Source: an uncultured Negativicutes bacterium (lineage in GTDB: Bacteria; Bacillota; Negativicutes; Veillonellales; Megasphaeraceae). From it: a stretch of 64,000 nt of DNA. Shown one piece after another: positions 42,137 to 51,700 of this stretch. Under the pieces are notes generated by a model. It was not told the origin of the DNA and ran no database searches. It was given only the letters and a program-made list of their open reading frames with translations. How positions within the stretch are numbered: position 1 is the first letter of the stretch; each line of letters opens with the position of its first letter. The stretch is taken from the NCBI GenBank assembly GCA_900752195.1, contig CAADUJ010000019.1, forward strand, positions 1 through 64,000. The letters are read 5' to 3'. The position numbers were made by a program, and so were the translations under genes.

Positions 42137-43411
42137 TTAGCGACTTTTTTTTGCAGTGCCCTTTGACTGGCTGTCGCTCGATGAAGTATCTCCTTTTTCC
42201 GTAGCCGCTTGTCCCCGGACTTTATCGGCTTCACCCGATCCAGTATCACTCCGGCTTTCGCTTTCATCAGATGTAATGGCATCGGCTCGGCGCTGTTCTT
42301 CGGAAACCGAACTGGACGAACGATCAACGCTGTCACTGGCAGCCAGAGATTCCGCTTCATTGATGAGTCGTGTCAGTTCATCGCGATCTGCCTGGGAAAG
42401 GCCATTCGTCGTATCAAGTATATCCTGCACCTGAGAAGCCAGGCTTGCCGCTTCAGAACGAAGACTGGAACCGCTTATTCCACCTGATTGATACTTGCGG
42501 TTCAAATCGCGGAGCTGGCTGGAAAATTCGAGTGTCTTCGTGCGCACCTTGCTCATGGCCAGATCGGCAGCATTCTTCTTTTCGTCCTCTTGAAGCTTTT
42601 TATCTTCTTCACGATTTTCCAAGAGTTCTTCCTGCTTCTGTTGCGATACCTTCGCCAGAGCTTCTGCCGTGATATGAGTGCCCGTATAGTATTCATATCC
42701 CATATACCCCAGAATCAGAAGCGGTACGATAAGGATAAGCATTTCCATACGCCTCATATGGGCTGCCCGTTTCCAACTGATCATATTGCGACGGCGGAAT
42801 TCCATGATGATGACGGCAAAAAGAATGGCTACAATTACCAGAAGGGCCCCGTAAATCATGAGCTTATGCCATACCGTGGCCTGAAGAGAAATCTTTTGGG
42901 GCTTGTCGTTTGAGAGGCTCCACATATACGTACTGCCCTGCTCATCCGATTTAGTAGCATTACTCTTGACATCAGCGCCAGATGGGAAGGAGATGATATA
43001 TTCCAAATCAGCGCCGTTTTCTTCGATAGACATGCCTAAGCGTAGGTCGCTGACGCTGTTCGCCGTGTAGTCATAATCAATATAGTAGGTAGAACAAAAC
43101 AATCCATCATGTGTCTTGTGGACAATGCGGTCAACAGAGCTCTTGTTAGCTCCTTCTTTTGTAATCGTACGCATAGCCCGAAATCCTTCGCCATTGCTGT
43201 TACTATAATCCATAATCGTAAAGTTCCGTTTCTGGAACTCATCAGCATCGGCGCGGAGTTTCTTTTGCTCGTCTAAAGACTGAGATACTTTTAATACATC
43301 TTGTGTTTCACTACCGTCATCGTGGATAATCGTCTGCGCCCGAAAACCTGACAGCATGAGAAAGGATACGGCCAATACGAGTGTCGCACCTATCTTTATA
43401 AAAGATTTCAT
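42137..43411 (-). CDS. Membrane protein with LppM-like (DUF3153) extracytoplasmic domain
   Basis: A 424-residue protein: an N-terminal signal or anchor (IGATLVLAVSFLMLSGF, with Phe where a lipobox Cys might be), a beta-rich extracytoplasmic domain to about 175 resembling LppM/DUF3153 (LEYIISFPSGADVKSNATK, then STYMWSLSNDKPQKISLQA), two membrane spans near 183-205 and 222-242, then a long coiled-coil and Ser/Asp-rich tail ending in a basic TAKKSR. The family match is tentative. It is last in a three-gene operon, starting 30 bp after the GDYXXLXY-like gene; ATG 43411 has AGAAGGAG upstream. No function is known. Confidence 0.65.
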   Translation of the reverse strand: MKSFIKIGATLVLAVSFLMLSGFRAQTIIHDDGSETQDVLKVSQSLDEQKKLRADADEFQKRNFTIMDYSNSNGEGFRAMRTITKEGANKSSVDRIVHKTHDGLFCSTYYIDYDYTANSVSDLRLGMSIEENGADLEYIISFPSGADVKSNATKSDEQGSTYMWSLSNDKPQKISLQATVWHKLMIYGALLVIVAILFAVIIMEFRRRNMISWKRAAHMRRMEMLILIVPLLILGYMGYEYYTGTHITAEALAKVSQQKQEELLENREEDKKLQEDEKKNAADLAMSKVRTKTLEFSSQLRDLNRKYQSGGISGSSLRSEAASLASQVQDILDTTNGLSQADRDELTRLINEAESLAASDSVDRSSSSVSEEQRRADAITSDESESRSDTGSGEADKVRGQAATEKGDTSSSDSQSKGTAKKSR

Positions 43412-43440
43412 ATTTTTCTCTCCTTCTATTGCCTTCCGCA

Positions 43441-44103
43441 TCATTCTTCCTTAGGCGGGACCATACCGGATTCCACGATACGCTTGCGGTCTGACGTGTC
43501 ATTCGTTCCTTTTTCCCGTGCCGCCCGGGCTTCCTCCATGGCCGCGCCATTGCTAGAAGATTCAAGGGAAATGCCGTTGACATAAATCCCTTCGATTACG
43601 CCAAGGCCCCGTTTCATGCGGATACTGGCAATGACGCTGTCATCGGGTTCAATATTGTAAATTCCATCCGCTTTATCTGGCGCAATGCGGTACCGATCAA
43701 AGGGAACCTGGAATTGAACTGTACCAGCGTCATACGAGATGACCTGCGCTTCCATATAATCGCCACCGATTAACGGTTTTGAAGCCGATGCCCCTTCTAT
43801 CTTCATGACGCCTTTTTCATCCCTGGAAATATGGACATACACCGTTTCATCTACATTGGGCGGCGTTTCATCGAGCCACTGTGTCGTATCTTCCGGGAAA
43901 ACGACGCGAATATAATCGGTACCGAACCAGGATATTTCCAGTCGCGGCACACATTGCCACTGGTAAGGAATGCCGTCGACGGTAATATTATACCAACGCC
44001 ACCCGAAAAATCCGAGAACCGCCAGCTGTACGACACAAACAGCGGCAAAAACAATCCATTTGAACTGATTTCCTGGTGAAAAGGTCAAATTTGGTATTTT
44101 CAT
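43441..44103 (-). CDS. GDYXXLXY-like membrane-anchored protein
   Basis: A 220-residue protein with one N-terminal span (about 16-38, WIVFAAVCVVQLAVLGFFGW) and an extracytoplasmic domain. It carries GDYMEAQVISYD, a variant of the GDYXXLXY signature, followed by VQFQVPFDRYRIAPDKADG, which corresponds to the F-G-x-x-x-Y-F-x-P-E-G element of that family. GDYXXLXY proteins are habitually encoded next to DUF2157 membrane proteins, as here: the start overlaps the DUF2157 stop codon as ATGA. Function is unknown. The C-terminal 35 residues are hydrophilic. Confidence 0.75.
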   Translation of the reverse strand: MKIPNLTFSPGNQFKWIVFAAVCVVQLAVLGFFGWRWYNITVDGIPYQWQCVPRLEISWFGTDYIRVVFPEDTTQWLDETPPNVDETVYVHISRDEKGVMKIEGASASKPLIGGDYMEAQVISYDAGTVQFQVPFDRYRIAPDKADGIYNIEPDDSVIASIRMKRGLGVIEGIYVNGISLESSSNGAAMEEARAAREKGTNDTSDRKRIVESGMVPPKEE

Positions 44104-45791
44104 TTCCTTTTGTCTCCTTCCGTAGACCAAGGTGAGGGACTTGCAGGCCTCTTCACTTTTTTCTTAGACTCCATCGTACTCCATGGGGATGTACCAGGCC
44201 GACGCGATTCCACAGCCCTTTCCTTTTTCGTTTCCTTTATCGCAGGATCTATATGAGGCAAAGGAATTTCATCAGGATCATGGAACACAGGCGCTTTAAA
44301 CTGTGATACCTCTGGTTCCGGTGCTACGACGACGGTCCGCCCCATTCTCGTCTGCTCCGGTGCAATGGCATCGTCGTGTCGTTCCTGTGCCTCTTCAGCC
44401 GCCATATCCTGCATCCATTGCGGTAAATCTTCCATAACCGATGCATCCGGTTCTGCAGCAGCGTCGACAGGTGGTTCTGACGGCACATGTGGTGTATGGC
44501 TGCGTTTCCGTTTCTTATGAGGACTATGCAGCGTCGTTTCCTTATGGCGGATAGAAAGGCGTCGTCTCGACGTTTCACGACTATCCTTCCGATGGTTTGA
44601 TGTACGTCGTACCTGGATGATGATCAACGCCAAGATGACGATGACCACACAGGGAATAAGGGGCGAAAAACCGCCGCCGATAAACAAGGCGATGACAAGG
44701 CCCAACAGAGCAGCCGCGCCAAACCGCATATGGTTTCGATTACCACCCTGATAGCCTTGACCAATTTCAAAGAAGCCCAATGCCAGTACATAAAGAGAGG
44801 ACACGATAAGGGGCACTGACGAATACAGTTCGGACCGGACCATCGTCGTTTCCGCGCCTAAGACGATGGGAATACCCGAATATAAGAGAGGACTCCACAA
44901 TCTTTTTTTCACGCCCTTAAAAAGCAAGGCCATGATTGCCAAAATGAGCAATACAACGACAAGCGTTTCCGTCCAGTGAAAGCCATCTATATGGGCAATA
45001 CCATCCCAAGAACCAGGTACAGTAGAAATGATAAGAGCCATGATGGCAGCAAAACGACCAAACCAGCGGAACGGGACGCCCCAGGCCTTGCGTATATCAA
45101 TGGAATACCCTGTCAGCATGAGCGTAACCGCTAACGTTCCCATGAGGAGAAAGGGAATATAATCTGTATCAATCGCCGTAAGGGCCAGAACGAGAAAGAC
45201 TGTAATCGTCATGACCCAGGAATAAACGGCCAGCCGAACTTCTTCTTTCGTGTGCTGAAGGACGCCATAGAACGGAACAAGAACTCCTAGGAGTATCCAG
45301 GCAAAACCCGTTCCACCCCAGGCGTTGATGGGACCACCTGAAAAAGCCCAGACTATGACAGCTATCGTATATATGACAAGGGCTGCCACTGAACGGAGAA
45401 GATAGATAACAGGTACCGTAAGGACGCTGCAAATGGCCAGGAATGTCGGTACGTCCCATCCGACATAAAACGTCTGCCGTGCAATAGCTACGGCCACGCT
45501 GACGAGAAGGATATGGCCCACGGCAATGGCTTCACCCAGGATATGCCCCTGCCAGCCGCGCAGCATGGCCATGGCAATAGATGCCTGCGACGCAATGACC
45601 ATGACAAAGGCCAAAGCCATGCGGAAGGCGGGACTAATGTGATACCACAACGTCGATGCAATACCGATGACGATGACGCCGAGTATCGTCAAAGCAGCTA
45701 CGCCTACGACGCCGAGTATGGAAACAGGATATTTCGTCAGATGCATGCCACCATGTTGAGTAGATTTTGTTTCTTTTTTTGCCATTGTCAT
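44100..45791 (-). CDS. DUF2157-type polytopic membrane protein
   Basis: A 563-residue protein with about 12 to 14 hydrophobic segments between residues 22 and 400 and a charged cytoplasmic tail of about 150 residues rich in Arg, Pro and Glu. The N-terminal part (IGIASTLWYHISPAFRMALAF, then AIARQTFYVGWDVPTFLAIC) follows the DUF2157 pattern of paired helices. It heads a translationally coupled operon with GDYXXLXY-like and LppM-like genes. The family has no known activity; a membrane complex formed by the three products is an inference. GGGAGG lies 5 nt before the ATG. Confidence 0.75.
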   Translation of the reverse strand: MTMAKKETKSTQHGGMHLTKYPVSILGVVGVAALTILGVIVIGIASTLWYHISPAFRMALAFVMVIASQASIAMAMLRGWQGHILGEAIAVGHILLVSVAVAIARQTFYVGWDVPTFLAICSVLTVPVIYLLRSVAALVIYTIAVIVWAFSGGPINAWGGTGFAWILLGVLVPFYGVLQHTKEEVRLAVYSWVMTITVFLVLALTAIDTDYIPFLLMGTLAVTLMLTGYSIDIRKAWGVPFRWFGRFAAIMALIISTVPGSWDGIAHIDGFHWTETLVVVLLILAIMALLFKGVKKRLWSPLLYSGIPIVLGAETTMVRSELYSSVPLIVSSLYVLALGFFEIGQGYQGGNRNHMRFGAAALLGLVIALFIGGGFSPLIPCVVIVILALIIIQVRRTSNHRKDSRETSRRRLSIRHKETTLHSPHKKRKRSHTPHVPSEPPVDAAAEPDASVMEDLPQWMQDMAAEEAQERHDDAIAPEQTRMGRTVVVAPEPEVSQFKAPVFHDPDEIPLPHIDPAIKETKKERAVESRRPGTSPWSTMESKKKVKRPASPSPWSTEGDKRK

Positions 45792-45891
45792 TCAAACCTC
45801 CCAGGCAATATATATGCTGTGTATTCACTATCTTTCATTCGCATTATATTTTAGTATATCACAAAATCCATTCCTAAGAATATATAAAAAA

Positions 45892-45926
45892 AGACTTTGC
45901 CATCTTTTTACAAAAAGGCAAAGTCT
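45892..45926 (-). terminator. Intrinsic terminator of the universal stress gene
   Basis: A perfect 10-bp stem (AGACTTTGCC with GGCAAAGTCT) with a 15-nt loop and a long T-run on the minus strand. Confidence 0.85.
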
Positions 45927-45939
45927 CTCACAAAGTATG

Positions 45940-46386
45940 CTATTTTACAATGAGTACAGGGCAGGTAGAATGGGTGACAACATAGCTGCTGACAGAACCC
46001 ATGAACAATCCTTTCAGAGGCCCTAATCCACGGCTTCCCATGATGATGAGATCTGCATCAAATTTCTTTGCTACCGACAACACAGCCGGCCCCGGCGATC
46101 CCACTTCAAAGACGGTCTTTACGGAAATATCATCAGGTATCTCCTTCGTGAATTCATCGAGGATGTTCTTCCCTTCTGCTTCCATATCAAGTGCTACTTG
46201 TTCTGTCACATACCCACTGGCATTCGGTATTTGATCAAAATTTGAAATAACGGAAACAATATTTGCAACGTATACCAGTGTAATATCTGCATGCAATGCC
46301 GAAGCAAGGGCTACAGCGTGTTCCAAGGCACGTTTAGAATTCACGGATCCGTCGGTGGGAACGACAATTCTTTTATATTCCTTCAT
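45940..46386 (-). CDS. Universal stress protein UspA family
   Basis: A 148-residue single-domain nucleotide-binding protein. The N-terminal VVPTDGSVNSKRALEHA and the C-terminal ATP-binding motif GSRGLGPLKGLFMGSVSSYVV (G-2x-G-9x-G-S/T type) show it is of the ATP-binding class. Such proteins respond to starvation or redox stress; the client is unknown. It is monocistronic and divergent from the NhaD/CitMHS-type transporter. Confidence 0.93.
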   Translation of the reverse strand: MKEYKRIVVPTDGSVNSKRALEHAVALASALHADITLVYVANIVSVISNFDQIPNASGYVTEQVALDMEAEGKNILDEFTKEIPDDISVKTVFEVGSPGPAVLSVAKKFDADLIIMGSRGLGPLKGLFMGSVSSYVVTHSTCPVLIVK

Positions 46387-46567
46387 AAAAATCCCTCCAA
46401 TCCAATCATACTACTTCATATTTACTGTATTCGTTAGAAAATACAAAATTCCTGCTAACCCGTATATATTTTTCATGAAAAGTATGACTTTTTATGGTAC
46501 TACCTATGCAATTATATGATATAATAATCGTAATAACTGAATAACACGCTAGACAAGAAAGGTTAAA

Positions 46568-46636
46568 ATGACTTTTATATTTACATTTAACTTATTAAGC
46601 AAACATGTCTTGTCTGTAGTGGATTCAAATTTTTAA
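46568..46636 (+). CDS. Upstream ORF / candidate leader peptide, 22 residues
   Basis: The ORF reads MTFIFTFNLLSKHVLSVVDSNF. It has a proper ribosome-binding site (AAAGG 5 nt before ATG) and ends 18 nt before the start codon of the ion transporter gene. A TATAAT element lies at 46520-46525, so the ORF would be the first thing translated on this transcript. No terminator or obvious repeated codon is present in it, so a translational-coupling role is as likely as attenuation. It may also be fortuitous. Confidence 0.45.
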   Translation: MTFIFTFNLLSKHVLSVVDSNF

Positions 46637-46654
46637 GTAAGAAAGGTGATAGAC

Positions 46655-48100
46655 ATGAACAAACTTTGGAAAATCCTGCCTGGCACACTGCCCCTCTTGT
46701 TGCTCAGCGCGCCGACAGCCTTTGCCAACGGAGCCGCCCATGAATTAGTCAATGCGCAGCTTCCCGTATGGAGCATCATTCCCTTTGTAGGCATGCTGCT
46801 TTCCATCGCCGTTATCCCCCTCATCCAAGGGGACTGGTGGGCAGAAAATATGAAGTGGGTGTCTTTAGGCTGGTCCCTCATTTTCTTGATTCCCTTCTCC
46901 ATTGCCTATAGTGTCAATGAAGGATTATTTCGCCTATTAGAATCGGTACTTCTCGATTATATCCCCTTCATCGTCTTGCTTTTCGGTTTGTTCGTGGCAG
47001 CCGGTGGTATCGCCATCAAAGGTACCTTAGCAGGAACGCCGAAAATAAATGTGCTCCTCTTATTCATCGGCACATTTCTGGCCAGCTGGATTGGCACAAC
47101 AGGTGCCGCTATGTTGCTCATCCGTCCTCTTATCCGGGCCAATGCATGGCGTAAAAACAAAGTGCATCTCATGGTATTCTTCATCTTTCTCGTTGCCAAC
47201 ATGGGCGGCTGTCTGACACCTCTCGGCGATCCGCCCCTGTTCATGGGTTTCCAACGTGGTGTGCCCTTTACATGGACCTTCCACATGCTGCCCATTCTGA
47301 TTGTAAACCTGATCATCCTCTTCCTCATTTTCGCTTCCCTTGATTTCCACTACTACAAGAAGGAACTGGCCCAGGGCCGTTCTCCTCAGGACATGCAGGC
47401 AGCCGATGAAAAAGAACCGATTCGCATCGAAGGTGCCCATAATTTCATCTTCATCGGCATCATCATCGCCGGGGTTCTTTGCAACGGCGTTCTCCCGAAC
47501 CTGTTCCCGTCCTTTGCCAACGGTGCGGGCATTCCCGTATACGATGAAATCGTATTCCCCTATGCAACCCTTGTAGAAATCATCTTGATTCTCATTGCCG
47601 CCTTCTTATCCATTAAGACGACAAAGGTAACCACCCGTGATTTGAACGAATTCACGTATGATCCTATCATCGAAGTCGCCGTTCTGTTCATCGGTATTTT
47701 CATCACCATGATCCCAGCATTGATGCTGTTAAAGACACACGGTGCTGAATTGGGCATCAATCAGCCGTGGCAAATGTTCTGGGCCGTCGGCGCCCTCTCA
47801 TCGTTCCTCGACAATACGCCGACGTACCTCGTATTCTTACAGACTGCCGGTGCTCTCGGAGCTACAGCAGGCATCGAAACGACGGTAGGAACGGTTTCAC
47901 AAATCATGTTAGAAGCAATTTCAGCCGGTGCCGTCTTCATGGGTGCCAACACGTATATCGGCAATGCGCCGAACTTCATGGTTAAATCTATTGCAGAAGA
48001 AAACAACATCAAGATGCCCAGCTTCTTTGGGTACATGGGTTGGTCCCTGGCCATCTTGATTCCTGTGTTTATCATCGATATGTTCGTATTCTTCTTCTAA
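46655..48100 (+). CDS. NhaD/CitMHS-type sodium:proton antiporter
   Basis: A 481-residue integral membrane protein of the ion-transporter superfamily (CitMHS_2-like), with about 12 to 13 spans. It carries a conserved re-entrant loop motif in each half: WIGTTGAAMLLIRPLIRAN near 145 and SSFLDNTPTYLVF near 390, plus GGCLTPLGDPPLFMGF. NhaD-like members exchange sodium for protons, while others carry citrate; antiport is favoured by the annotation of close relatives I recall, not proven. The N-terminus may be a cleaved or retained signal (LLLLSAPTAFANG). AAAGGTG lies 7 nt before the ATG at 46655. Confidence 0.85.
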   Translation: MNKLWKILPGTLPLLLLSAPTAFANGAAHELVNAQLPVWSIIPFVGMLLSIAVIPLIQGDWWAENMKWVSLGWSLIFLIPFSIAYSVNEGLFRLLESVLLDYIPFIVLLFGLFVAAGGIAIKGTLAGTPKINVLLLFIGTFLASWIGTTGAAMLLIRPLIRANAWRKNKVHLMVFFIFLVANMGGCLTPLGDPPLFMGFQRGVPFTWTFHMLPILIVNLIILFLIFASLDFHYYKKELAQGRSPQDMQAADEKEPIRIEGAHNFIFIGIIIAGVLCNGVLPNLFPSFANGAGIPVYDEIVFPYATLVEIILILIAAFLSIKTTKVTTRDLNEFTYDPIIEVAVLFIGIFITMIPALMLLKTHGAELGINQPWQMFWAVGALSSFLDNTPTYLVFLQTAGALGATAGIETTVGTVSQIMLEAISAGAVFMGANTYIGNAPNFMVKSIAEENNIKMPSFFGYMGWSLAILIPVFIIDMFVFFF

Positions 48101-48117
48101 TCATTCGATTACGCCTG

Positions 48118-48148
48118 AAAAGAGCTGTCCATAGGAGGCAGCTCTTTT
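48118..48148 (+). terminator. Intrinsic terminator of the antiporter gene
   Basis: A perfect 10-bp stem (AAAAGAGCTG with CAGCTCTTTT), an 11-nt loop and a T-run. Confidence 0.9.
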
Positions 48149-48170
48149 TTATACGATTGGGCAAAGAAAA

Positions 48171-48196
48171 AAGCTGCCTCATCACTGAGACAGCTT
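48171..48196 (-). terminator. Intrinsic terminator of the tRNA operon
   Basis: An 11-bp stem with one mismatch (AAGCTGCCTCA with TGAGACAGCTT), a 4-nt loop and TTTTTTCTTTG on the minus strand, directly after tRNA-Lys. Confidence 0.85.
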
Positions 48197-48201
48197 CCTA
48201 T

Positions 48202-48277
48202 TGGTGATCCACCCGAGATTCGAACTCGGGACACCCTGATTAAAAGTCAGGTGCTCTGCCAACTGAGCTAGTGGATC
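48202..48277 (-). tRNA. tRNA-Lys (anticodon UUU)
   Basis: A 76-nt cloverleaf: acceptor GATCCAC/GTGGATC, D-loop AGCTCAGTTGGCAGAGC, anticodon loop CTTTTAA, T-arm CGAGTTCGAATCTCG, discriminator A and an encoded CCA end. Confidence 0.97.
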
Positions 48278-48282
48278 ATGGC

Positions 48283-48357
48283 TGGCAGGGGTAGCTGGAT
48301 TCGAACCAGCGCATAGCGGAGTCAAAGTCCGGTGCCTTACCACTTGGCTATACCCCT
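48283..48357 (-). tRNA. tRNA-Gln (anticodon UUG)
   Basis: A 75-nt cloverleaf: acceptor AGGGGTA/TACCCCT, anticodon loop CTTTGAC, T-arm GCTGGTTCGAATCCAGC, discriminator G and an encoded CCA. It lies 5 nt before tRNA-Lys and 1 nt after tRNA-His on the minus strand. Confidence 0.97.
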
Positions 48358-48358
48358 A

Positions 48359-48435
48359 TGGGGCGAGTATAGGGATTCGAACCCTAGCGTAACGGAGCCA
48401 CAATCCGCCGTGTTAACCGCTTCACCATACCCGCC
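48359..48435 (-). tRNA. tRNA-His (anticodon GUG)
   Basis: A 77-nt cloverleaf with the His-specific extra 5-prime G opposite C73: GGCGGGTA at the 5-prime end, anticodon loop TTGTGGC, T-arm AGGGTTCGAATCCCT and an encoded CCA. First tRNA of the His-Gln-Lys operon. Confidence 0.97.
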
Positions 48436-48480
48436 ATATATCGTTTTCACAGCGCTTTAACAGCGCCGATAACGTAGATT

Positions 48481-48509
48481 ATGTTATCATTTCTTCTCCT
48501 TTCTGTCAA
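48481..48509 (-). promoter_or_regulatory. Promoter of the tRNA operon
   Basis: A perfect TTGACA and a TAACAT -10 (four of six) are separated by 17 bp on the minus strand, 45 bp before tRNA-His. A GATAAC-n9-GTTATC dyad overlaps the -10 region at about 48470-48490. Confidence 0.7.
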
Positions 48510-48706
48510 TAGTTTTTTTACAATTTTTCGATATTAATAAAACTACTCATTATTCATTGATAATATATACAAATTATCGTATCTTTCCCGCTCTTCTCTC
48601 TACCATATTTTCTATAATATGATACAATGTAATATAAGCTTTTATCTGAACAGTAACAGATTAAAAGCGTTGATTTCATATATCATATTATTTAGTGAGG
48701 TTCATT

Positions 48707-51700
48707 ATGAAAGACTTACTGCATATCGGCATCGATATTGGCTCGACAACAGTAAAAATTGCCGTTCTCAACGAACTCAAGCAATGCCTTCACGCCTGCT
48801 ATGTCCGTCATTATACGGATATACGCCAAAAGGTATGGGATCTGTTGAAGAATGCCTACGAAATATTCGGTGACCGTCAAATAACAATTGCCATCACCGG
48901 CTCAGGCGGTATTGCCTTGGCAGACTACCTGCACATCCCCTTTGTTCAGGAAGTCATCGCCGGCACAAAAGCAGTCCGCACCTATCATCCCCAATCGGAT
49001 GTCATCATCGAATTAGGTGGCGAAGATGCAAAAATTACCTATCTTACTGGCGGCAGTGAACACCGTATGAACGGAAACTGCGCCGGTGGCACAGGCGCCT
49101 TCATCGATCAGATGGCAACGCTTCTCCATACGGATGCCAGCGGGCTTAATGCACTGGCAGAACAGTCGGATACACTCTATCCCATTGCCGCCCGTTGTGG
49201 CGTATTTGCAAAGACCGATGTACAGGCTCTCTTAAATGACGGAGCTAGCAAGGAAAACGTAGCTGCATCGGTTTTACAATCCATTGTCTTGCAAACGATC
49301 ACGGGCCTTGCATGTGGCCGGCCTATCAAGGGCACCGTCTGCTTTCTCGGCGGTCCTCTAACATTTCTTCCCCAGTTGCGCCATCAATTCGCCGAAACGC
49401 TCCACTTGAAAGAAAATCAGATTGTAGCACCAGAAAATGCGCAAGTGTACGTGGCAATCGGCGCCGCTCTGGGAAGCTTCCAGGAAGAGCCCCTGTCCTT
49501 CATGAAACTCATGGGACAGCTACGCAACGTCGATGAAACGTCCCTTCAGAAATCTGATCGCGTCGCACCTTTATTCAAAGACGCCCAGGAATTCGAAGAA
49601 TTTAAGCAGCGCCATAGCCAGCATACAGTCCCGACGGCAGACTTGTCGTCCTATAGCGGTCCTTGCTATCTCGGCCTCGATGCGGGCAGCACGACAATCA
49701 AAGCCGTATTGCTCAGTGAAGACAATAAAATCCTCTATTCCCATTATCAAAACAATGAAGGCAGTCCCTTACAGGCAGCTAAGAAAATCGTCAGTGAAGT
49801 CTATTCCTTAATGCCGCAAAGTGCGTTCATCGCAAAGACCGGGATTACGGGATATGGCGAATTTCTCATCAAGGAAGCACTCCACCTAGATTTAGGTGAA
49901 GTCGAAACCATTGCCCATTACAAGGCAGCCGCTCATTTCTGCCCTGACGTCGATTTTATTTTGGATATTGGCGGTCAGGACATGAAATGCAGTCGTTTAA
50001 AAGACGGCCACATTGAAGACATTCTCTTAAACGAAGCGTGCTCATCAGGATGTGGCTCCTTCCTCGATACCTTTGCAAAGTCTCTGAAGATGTCTATTCA
50101 CGACTTCTCCCAGGCTGCATTATTCGCCAAGGATCCCATCGATTTAGGTTCCCGTTGTACCGTTTTCATGAACTCCAAGGTAAAACAGGCCCAGAAGGAA
50201 GGGGCCACGATGGCCGATATTTCGGCGGGCCTTTCCTATTCGGTCATCAAGAACGCCCTCTATAAGGTTATTAAGGTAAAGGATCCGGAAAAGCTGGGTA
50301 CACACATCGTCGTCCAGGGCGGCACCTTCTACAACGATGCCGTTCTCAGGGCCTTTGAAAAACTCTTAGGACGCAACGTCATCCGCCCTGCCATTGCCGG
50401 CCTCATGGGAGCCTTTGGCATGGGCCTCATTTGCCGCAACGCCTACCACACCGATCACGTAGCCTCGACGGTACTATCTAAGGCGGAATTACAGGACCTC
50501 AAGGTCAGTACATCAATCCGCCACTGTGGGTTGTGCACCAACAACTGCCTCCTTACGGTCAATACCTTTAACGACGGCCGTTCTTTCATCACAGGAAATC
50601 GCTGTGAACGCGGTGCTGCCGGTTCTTCGGGTAAGAAACAAAAACCGTTGCCCAATATGTACAAGGTAAAATACAATCGCTTGTTCCATCATTACAAGCC
50701 CCTTGAAAATGCACCTCGTGGCACCATCGGCATCCCCCGCGTCTTGAACATGTATGAAGATTATCCCTTCTGGTTCACCTTTTTTACGCAGTTAGGCTAT
50801 CGAGTCGTATTGTCGGATCCATCATCGAAAACGCTCTTTGAAAAAGCCATGGATACTGTACCGTCTGATTCCGCATGCTATCCGGCAAAACTCGTCCATG
50901 GGCATATCGAAAATCTGTTGGAAAAGGGCGTAGACCGCATTTTCTACCCGTGCATCCAAAATGGCCCGCAAGAAGGCAGCAAAGATAACACCTTCAATTG
51001 CCCTATGGTCATGAGCTATCCTGAAGTCATCCGCAATAACATGAAGGAACGGCTGAGCAATACCAACACAGCCTACCTGTGCCCGTTCCTGCCTGTACAT
51101 GATAAAAAACGCATCGTCCCGCGGCTGCAGGAAGAACTCCGCGTTTGGGGACTGAAAAAAGATGAAATCAAAAAAGCAGCCCTCGCTGCCTGGGATGAAC
51201 AGTGCCAGTTCAAGCAGGATTACTATAACATGACGAAAAAGGCCTTGCAAAAGCTGGAACACGATGGCAACAGAGCTATCGTATTGTGCGGCCGTCCATA
51301 TCATGTAGATCCGGAAATCAATCACGGCATCCCTGAGTTGATCAATAGCCTCGGCCTTGCCGTCCTTTCAGAAGATGGCGTTGCCCCTTTAGGACACTTC
51401 GACGGTACTCTCCGCGTCGTCGACCAATGGTCCTATCATTCCCGCTTATATCGTGCTGCATCCTACGTTGTCAACCACGATAATCTGGAACTCGTTGAAC
51501 TCAACTCGTTTGGTTGCGGTCTCGATGCCATCGTCGCCGACCAGGTACAGGAAATACTCTCCCAAGGCCATAAGATACACACGCTGCTCAAGATAGATGA
51601 AGGTTCGAATTTGGGAGCCATCCGCATCCGTCTACGTTCTCTCCTCTTCGTCATGAACCACCGTCAACCCGTAGACGATACACCTGAACCATACAGCTAT

